Below, piece after piece: positions 7,945-12,310 of a stretch of 12,310 nucleotides of DNA (within the stretch, counting starts at the first letter, position 1; the number at the start of each line of letters is the position of its first letter). Made by a program: the position numbers and the translations under genes. Below the pieces are notes generated by a model. The model was not told where the DNA came from. It was given only the letters and a program-made list of their open reading frames with translations, and ran no database searches. The DNA is from Chloroflexota bacterium (GTDB taxonomy: Bacteria > Chloroflexota > Anaerolineae > Anaerolineales > UBA4823): the NCBI GenBank assembly GCA_021849525.1, contig JAJZSS010000011.1, positions 1-12,310 on the forward strand, in the 5' to 3' direction.

Positions 7945-8967
7945 TTACTGAACAATGAACTGTGCATTCCGGTAGCGAGAATCTTTGGGTTCGCTGATGA
8001 TTCCCGTGCGCAAGGCATTTAATACTTCGCGGATCCCATCGTCCACTGTTAAGGTTGGGTTGAAGCCCAGCTCACGGTGAATTTTTTCAAACGACACACT
8101 GATATCGCGCATATCTCCACCGAAGGTCATATCTTTATATTGGACAGCAGTCTCTGGCAGGCGTTTTAATACCAGGGCAACAATCTGATCCTTTGTATAA
8201 TTGCCCTTTTCAGATCCCATGTTGTAGACCTGCCCGCCAATCTTATCCAGCGGACTTTCGAGGCCAAGCAAGATCCCATGCATAATGTCCTGGATATGGA
8301 CATATGAGCGCGAATAGCCGCGCTGGTAAATCAACAGCTCGCGGCGGCTGTAGGCTTCAAGAACAAATTGATTGATGATCTGGTCGAAACGCATGCGTGG
8401 AGAAAGCCCATAAAGGGTAGCTATGCGGAAAATCACCGGGCGGCAGTTCAGTCCTGCCTGGTTAAGCAGGAAGCGCTCGGCGGCTATTTTGGTCTCAGCA
8501 TATAAGGATTGGGGATTGAGCGGAGAATCTTCAGTGACTGGCTCGCCATTGGGTGAGAGGCCATACGTGGAATAAGTCGAGGCATAAATAAATCGTTCAA
8601 TGCCGAGTTGTTCAGCCTGGTCATAGACGCGTTGGGTGGCTTCAACATTGTAGCGCCAGGCAACCTGGCGTCCGACCGCCTGGCAAGCAGGGAATCCGGC
8701 GATTGCAGCCAGGTGTACCAGCGCAAAGGGGGAGGGTGCATCCGGACGCACCGCATTCTTGATCACGCGCGGATCCCATACATTGGCCTTCACAAAATTG
8801 AAGTTAGGATGAGGCAGATAGGCGAGGAGCGATTCGCCGCCGAAAAGCAAATCATCGATGGCGGTGACCTGGTAGCCATGATGAAGTAGGTAGCCGGTCA
8901 ATAATGAACCGATATATCCGGCTGCTCCTGTAATCACAACATGCGAAGCGGTTGAATTTTGGGTCAT
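7945..8967 (-). CDS. NAD-dependent nucleotide-sugar epimerase/dehydratase (extended SDR)
   Basis: A 340-residue extended SDR. It has GAAGYIG (14-20), an acidic end of strand 2 (AIDDL, 36-40) that favours NAD over NADP, LVHLAAIAG (83-91), the active-site region YASTYSTYG (128-136), and YAETK with Tyr156 and Lys160. SPRMRFDQIINQF (189-201) and SRSYVHIQDI (219-228) lie in the substrate-binding half and resemble a clade of sugar epimerases in polysaccharide clusters. The reaction is probably 4-epimerisation or 4,6-dehydration of an NDP-sugar, but I cannot assign the substrate. The ATG overlaps the regulator's stop as ATGA, with an AGGA-type site six bases upstream, so it is the first enzyme gene of the operon. 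It is followed 25 bp later by fcl, and the two SDRs may act in one sugar pathway. Confidence 0.85.
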   Translation of the reverse strand: MTQNSTASHVVITGAAGYIGSLLTGYLLHHGYQVTAIDDLLFGGESLLAYLPHPNFNFVKANVWDPRVIKNAVRPDAPSPFALVHLAAIAGFPACQAVGRQVAWRYNVEATQRVYDQAEQLGIERFIYASTYSTYGLSPNGEPVTEDSPLNPQSLYAETKIAAERFLLNQAGLNCRPVIFRIATLYGLSPRMRFDQIINQFVLEAYSRRELLIYQRGYSRSYVHIQDIMHGILLGLESPLDKIGGQVYNMGSEKGNYTKDQIVALVLKRLPETAVQYKDMTFGGDMRDISVSFEKIHRELGFNPTLTVDDGIREVLNALRTGIISEPKDSRYRNAQFIVQ

Positions 8968-9449
8968 TTGTTTTCCTTCATCCGCAGCGATACTCGTGCC
9001 CCGCGCACTTCCAACACAGGTATATCATCTTCATCTTTTAGCTTGAAACCCATTTCAATACAAGTCAACCGGCAGATATCGCCAATATCCCCGTCTCCAT
9101 CAATCCGTACCTGGTCATAACCGGCTTGCCGGGCAGCAGCTAACAATTCGCTGACATGCTGGCGAATCCGGCGATATAAGCGCATGGAGGTTTCAATGTA
9201 ATTAACTGTCAAACGGGCTCGGAACGCGATGCCTTCTGGCGTGATGATATAGCGGAGCTTCCGACGCTGGGCGCGTTTGACTTTGACATACCCCTTTGAG
9301 ATTAATCGCTTGAGATGCCAATTTACAGTCCCCACGGCGACGCCTAACTGGCCGGCCAGCGAAGCCTGGGTGACATCCGGATTGGTCTCGATCTGTTCGA
9401 GGAGGACTAATTCGCGGTCGGAATCGGTTTGAGTTTGAATTGCAGTCAT
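8964..9449 (-). CDS. EPS-associated winged helix-turn-helix regulator (MarR-like)
   Basis: A 161-residue DNA-binding protein. Residues about 14-75 form a winged HTH: helix pair around TQASLAGQLGVAVGTVNWHL (27-46), recognition helix within VGTVNWHLKRLISKGYV, and a basic wing KVKRAQRRKLRYIITPEG (56-73). The pattern resembles the EPS-associated MarR-type regulators found at the head of exopolysaccharide operons. A helical linker (75-110) leads to a C-terminal piece (112-157), VRIDGDGDIGDICRLTCIEM followed by PVLEVRGARVSLRM. This looks like a small alpha/beta domain with a glycine-rich turn and may sense a ligand; that is inference. It is the first gene after the 74-bp promoter region and overlaps the next gene, so it probably controls its own operon. 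The start at 9449 lacks an obvious Shine-Dalgarno. Confidence 0.8.
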   Translation of the reverse strand: MTAIQTQTDSDRELVLLEQIETNPDVTQASLAGQLGVAVGTVNWHLKRLISKGYVKVKRAQRRKLRYIITPEGIAFRARLTVNYIETSMRLYRRIRQHVSELLAAARQAGYDQVRIDGDGDIGDICRLTCIEMGFKLKDEDDIPVLEVRGARVSLRMKENK

Positions 9450-9453
9450 AATC

Positions 9454-9476
9454 TAAAATTCAATCTCTGAATTATA
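9454..9476. promoter_or_regulatory. Imperfect 23-bp palindrome over -10 and start site (candidate operator)
   Basis: Arms TAAAATTCA (9454-9462) and TGAATTATA (9468-9476) are inverted repeats around the 5-bp spacer ATCTC, matching at eight of nine positions. The inner AATTCA/TGAATT arms are perfect. The palindrome covers the predicted -10 and the transcription start of the regulator gene, where a bound dimer would block RNA polymerase. Autoregulation by the adjacent wHTH protein is inferred. Confidence 0.5.
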
Positions 9477-9499
9477 ACACAGGCTTGTGATCTAAATAA
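9471..9499 (-). promoter_or_regulatory. Extended -10 promoter for the glycan operon
   Basis: On the minus strand a perfect TATAAT (9476-9471) is preceded by TGT, an extended -10 (TGnTATAAT). At 17-bp spacing the -35 position reads TTATTT, a poor match to TTGACA, so the promoter would depend on the extended -10 or an activator. The predicted start near 9464 leaves a leader of only about 14 nt, with no clear Shine-Dalgarno before the regulator's ATG at 9449. Confidence 0.55.
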
Positions 9500-9523
9500 C
9501 CAATAGAATAATCCAGCCTTGTA

Positions 9524-11524
9524 TTATGGGCAGTTGCCGGGTGCCTCACGCGGAACCAGCAGTTGCACGCGGATGTCGCGTAAGAATTTATGGGCTTTAT
9601 AGGTGCACAGAACGGGTTCAGCAACATGTTTTACCCAGGCGTCATTTTCTTCGCCAAAAGCAGTTGCAGATCCTTTGTAGTTGATGAATAGTGGCTCTGT
9701 TACGATCATGGAGAAACGCCGATTAACCAGGTCCTGTTTGAATTGATCCAGGTAGGCTGGATTGCCAGCCATCGCCATTTCCATCAAAAAGACCTTTTCA
9801 TAATCCGGCACGAGTTTTACTCCCTCAATCGTTTTGAAGGTGAGTAACTGGCGTTCCGTTATGAACAGGATATCACCTGGCTCATTTCTCGCCTCCTCGA
9901 TGAACCGTTGGAGACGATCCATCGATTGGCTTAGTGTCGGATCATCTACAATTGATATGGGACCGCCATAGGCCAGGGCGGAAAGGATGGGGATTAAGAT
10001 ACAGATCCCCAGCAGGATTTGCTGGATTTGATTTGAGACTTTAAATTCGACGGAAGGCTTGTGTAATATTTCGTTTGTAATAGGTGGTTCTGGAACCGCA
10101 CAGTCGAAGAGGAAATACAGGCTCACAACCATTAGTAGAGAAAGCAATGCATCCAAATTGTGCAGGTTGCTGCCTCCACCGATTTTAACGCTCACAACCA
10201 AACCACCGATCAGCAAGATCAGGAGCATCCCGGCAAGGCTCGTCCAGCGGATCCAATGGAGCCTGGCGGGGCTTTGCCTGGTTCGGAGGTAGATCAGCCC
10301 AAGCAAAGGCAAGATAACGATTGCTGCAGACAAGAGAATGCCGGTAGGGTAGGTTGGATTGGGTAGCAGGCGATACCAGAGCAAATCAGATGAAAAGCTG
10401 CTGGCGAATTGCTCAGGTGGATTCCCGGAAAGCCGGGAATAGGCGGTCTGGGCGCCGAGGGCTGCCAGGGGACCAGACAAGCCCCACCCGACGATCGGTG
10501 CGAGATACTTCCAAAGAGGCTGGGTTCCCACCGGTTCCTCCAGGACATATAAAGTCGCTGCCAGCATCGCTGGCATGGGGAACCAGTTGATCCGGCTGAT
10601 CCCGGCCCAGACTGAGGCTGCCAATACGATGGCGGTCGTACGCCAGAACTTATTCCGGTCGAAACCCCATAGGACCAGTAAAACGATCATCGATAAATGA
10701 TAGTAAACCGGACCCATGAGCAGAAATAAAAAGCTCCAGGCAGTCACGGTCCGTCGCAACCAGGATCGGGCGGGTGTTACCCGGCGGGCGGCCAGCCAGG
10801 CAGTCGGCAGGGTAACCACGATCCACAGAAAGACTTGCCAGAAGCGATGCAGCCAGATTGGTGCATTCGAAATGAGAAAAGGAACCGCCTGCATCAGATA
10901 CCGGCTGGGATGTAAAACGGTCAGGGGTACCTGCTTACCGTAAATTTGAGGGGCAAGGTATAGCGATGCATAATAATAGCGGCTGGCTTCAGACCATCCT
11001 AACGAGAGTGGGTAATTCGTAATCTCGGGAAGATAGGCGGCCACCCGATAAAGAAAGCCCCCTGCCAGAGCCGTGGCTGCCAGACGAACCAACCAGGGCT
11101 GCTGCCATCCAGCAGCCTGCAAGAGAATGGTTCCCACCAGGATGCTCAGCCAGAATAAATAAATCCGAACGTACTGATTGTTCACGTACCGGCCAGCTGG
11201 ACCCAGCACGACGATTGAGAAGAGCCCAAAAAGCGCAGTATAAATCAACCAGTTCCATTTGCCCAGGCGAGCCAGGCGACTCCCAAGCCAGCTGTATGCG
11301 TCGAAAACTTTCTGGCGAGCTGAGGTAAAGGTAAGCACGAACAAGATCAGCAGGCTCAGTGTGAGCAGCCCGGCTGCTCCAAAGATGACTAACCAGCGTT
11401 TGGAAATCCACAGGATACCGCTGGCATAAGGGGAGCGGAATAACCGGAAGAATGCATAGCCTTGTAGAAGGAGCGTTCCGGCCAGAAGAAGCTGGACTTG
11501 ACGAAGAATACGGTTATTTGACAT
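9524..11524 (-). CDS. Large polytopic membrane protein, possibly GT-C-like glycosyltransferase
   Basis: A 666-residue membrane protein with at least ten hydrophobic segments. These include roughly 10-28, 46-66, 93-108, 120-137, 146-165, 228-245, 262-288, 297-310, 396-413, 428-446, 458-474 and 500-520. A C-terminal soluble domain of about 140 residues follows (527-666). Charged, aromatic loops such as EITNYPLSLGWSEASRYYYA (167-186) and the glycine-rich KIGGGSNLHNLDALL (447-461) look like functional sites. The layout, many helices plus a C-terminal soluble domain, resembles GT-C glycosyltransferases that use polyprenyl-phosphate sugars, but I do not recognise a specific family. The ATG at 11524 fits because MSNNR leads straight into the first helix; the frame runs open to a TTG at 11617, inside the upstream gene. 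No good ribosome binding site is visible. It begins 10 bp after the flippase-like gene. Confidence 0.65.
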   Translation of the reverse strand: MSNNRILRQVQLLLAGTLLLQGYAFFRLFRSPYASGILWISKRWLVIFGAAGLLTLSLLILFVLTFTSARQKVFDAYSWLGSRLARLGKWNWLIYTALFGLFSIVVLGPAGRYVNNQYVRIYLFWLSILVGTILLQAAGWQQPWLVRLAATALAGGFLYRVAAYLPEITNYPLSLGWSEASRYYYASLYLAPQIYGKQVPLTVLHPSRYLMQAVPFLISNAPIWLHRFWQVFLWIVVTLPTAWLAARRVTPARSWLRRTVTAWSFLFLLMGPVYYHLSMIVLLVLWGFDRNKFWRTTAIVLAASVWAGISRINWFPMPAMLAATLYVLEEPVGTQPLWKYLAPIVGWGLSGPLAALGAQTAYSRLSGNPPEQFASSFSSDLLWYRLLPNPTYPTGILLSAAIVILPLLGLIYLRTRQSPARLHWIRWTSLAGMLLILLIGGLVVSVKIGGGSNLHNLDALLSLLMVVSLYFLFDCAVPEPPITNEILHKPSVEFKVSNQIQQILLGICILIPILSALAYGGPISIVDDPTLSQSMDRLQRFIEEARNEPGDILFITERQLLTFKTIEGVKLVPDYEKVFLMEMAMAGNPAYLDQFKQDLVNRRFSMIVTEPLFINYKGSATAFGEENDAWVKHVAEPVLCTYKAHKFLRDIRVQLLVPREAPGNCP

Positions 11525-11534
11525 ACAGTACTGT
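11525..11534. repeat. Perfect 10-bp palindrome filling the gap between two membrane-protein genes
   Basis: ACAGTACTGT is its own reverse complement and occupies exactly the ten bases between the stop of the flippase-like gene and the ATG of the next gene, where a ribosome binding site would be expected. It may be chance. Confidence 0.3.
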
Positions 11535-12310
11535 TCAGGCTTTCGGAGCGCTTGAAGTCTGGGGTACCCTGGTGAGCATTCCTGGCACAAAAATCGCCCC
11601 GGGTAAGCTGGTTGCAATCATTAAGGTGCGAAAAAGAAGCGCGGCAGTCAGAGCGGTGGGGAGTGAGACACCAGCGACTTGATTAAATAAAAAGGTCATA
11701 GATACTTCTTGTAATCCATAGCCATTTATCGAAATTGGGATCAGGGTAAACAAATAAACCAGGGCATATAAGCCTCCGATTAACCAATAACTGATTGGTT
11801 TTTCCAGATCGTCCAATAGCAGGTCCAGAATCCCAAACAAGCAAAGCATATTGATCCAGGTAAAAATCAATGAAATCAGCAAGCTGCGTGGCTGGCGGAG
11901 CCAGATCCCAGCGGCGGAGAACAGGCGTTTGAGAATCTCCCCGGTTTTCCGGTATATTTTTTGGATGGGCGCCGAGATCACGAATCCCGGGTAGGAATTT
12001 GGCTGCTGGCTGGTTGGAAGCTGATTAAACAGATCCGCCTGGATGACACCTGGGAGGCAAAAAGGTACTGCCAATAACATCCCTGCCAGGCCTACCAGCC
12101 GGTCGACGACCAGAGATGCCGCGGCAATTGCTGGATCCAGCCGCTGCTGCACTGTGCCTGCCAGCCTGACCACATCCCCACCGATGGTGGTAGGCAAGAA
12201 GTTGGAGGCAAACAAGCCTGCGAAGGTGATCCGCAGGCTTTGCCAGTAGGAAATATTCAATCCGGAGGAAACCAACAGGATATGCCAGCGACCGACCACT
12301 GCCAGGCGGG
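11535..12310 (-). CDS. Flippase-like membrane protein, LPG-synthase TM / AglD / UPF0104 family (N-terminus outside window)
   Basis: The reading frame is open to the window edge, so about 258 codons of a protein that is usually 310-350 residues long are seen. Marks of the lysylphosphatidylglycerol-synthase transmembrane (UPF0104, AglD) family are GLFASNFLPTTIGGDVVRLA followed by VVDRLVGLAGM, and further on ISINGYGLQEVSMTFLFNQV and LLFRTLMIATSLPGAIF. Several transmembrane helices are evident. Family members sit in the inner membrane; some move or modify lipids or lipid-linked sugars, and many are uncharacterised members of glycan clusters. A GTG at 12299 is only an internal Val codon, because the upstream codons (Arg-Leu-Ala) continue the family pattern. 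It is cotranscribed with the following membrane-protein gene 10 bp downstream. Confidence 0.8.
   Translation of the reverse strand, partial: RLAVVGRWHILLVSSGLNISYWQSLRITFAGLFASNFLPTTIGGDVVRLAGTVQQRLDPAIAAASLVVDRLVGLAGMLLAVPFCLPGVIQADLFNQLPTSQQPNSYPGFVISAPIQKIYRKTGEILKRLFSAAGIWLRQPRSLLISLIFTWINMLCLFGILDLLLDDLEKPISYWLIGGLYALVYLFTLIPISINGYGLQEVSMTFLFNQVAGVSLPTALTAALLFRTLMIATSLPGAIFVPGMLTRVPQTSSAPKA

Noticed and set aside
9450..9523. Rho-independent terminator after the large membrane-protein gene
   Set aside because: Only very small or widely spaced inverted repeats are present and no stem is followed by a T run on the minus strand.
11525..11617. N-terminal extension of the large membrane protein to a TTG codon
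   Set aside because: It lies inside the upstream flippase-like gene and its sequence does not resemble a membrane-protein N-terminus; MSNNR at 11524 leads directly into the first helix.

Overview
The window looks like a piece of a surface-polysaccharide (O-antigen, capsule or S-layer-glycan type) gene cluster from a bacterium. Every recognisable gene lies on the minus strand, so transcription runs from high to low coordinates. Base composition is moderate (by eye a little above 50% GC) and most starts carry GGAG-like ribosome binding sites. The style of the EPS-associated winged-helix regulator and of the GDP-fucose synthase suggests an environmental lineage such as Chloroflexota (Anaerolineae). 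That placement rests on remembered resemblance, not on a search.

In transcription order, the right end (12310-9524) holds the C-terminal three quarters of a UPF0104/AglD-type flippase-like membrane protein, followed by a 666-residue polytopic membrane protein that may be a GT-C-like glycosyltransferase. After it comes a 74-bp intergenic stretch with an extended -10 promoter and a good palindrome over the -10 element and start site. This promoter appears to drive the rest: a small wHTH regulator (8964-9449), an NAD-dependent sugar epimerase/dehydratase (7945-8967), a GDP-L-fucose synthase (6921-7919), the Wzm permease (6039-6893) and Wzt ATPase (4730-6001) of an ABC glycan exporter, a KpsS/KpsC-like putative glycosyltransferase (3039-4730), a SAM methyltransferase (2155-3042), PseB (1117-2124), an RmlD-type reductase (133-1044) and the first 45 codons of a NeuB/PseI-type nonulosonate synthase (1-136).

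The genes fit one pathway. SDR enzymes make activated 6-deoxy and amino sugars: GDP-fucose by Fcl, and the PseB product UDP-4-keto-6-deoxy-L-AltNAc, probably feeding a sialic-acid-like nine-carbon sugar through the NeuB/PseI homologue. Glycosyltransferases assemble the glycan, the methyltransferase may cap it, and Wzm/Wzt exports it, with the Wzt C-terminal domain as a likely reader of the chain end. Tight spacing supports one operon: ATGA overlaps at 8964-8967, 3039-3042 and 133-136, a TGATG overlap at 4728-4732, and gaps of only 25 to 72 bp elsewhere. No stretch without a gene exceeds 300 bp. I saw no tRNA, rRNA, CRISPR array, insertion sequence or convincing rho-independent terminator. The most useful leads are the palindromic operator of the regulator with its unassigned C-terminal domain, the methyltransferase beside a cargo-reading Wzt, and the unusual pseB-reductase-neuB order.
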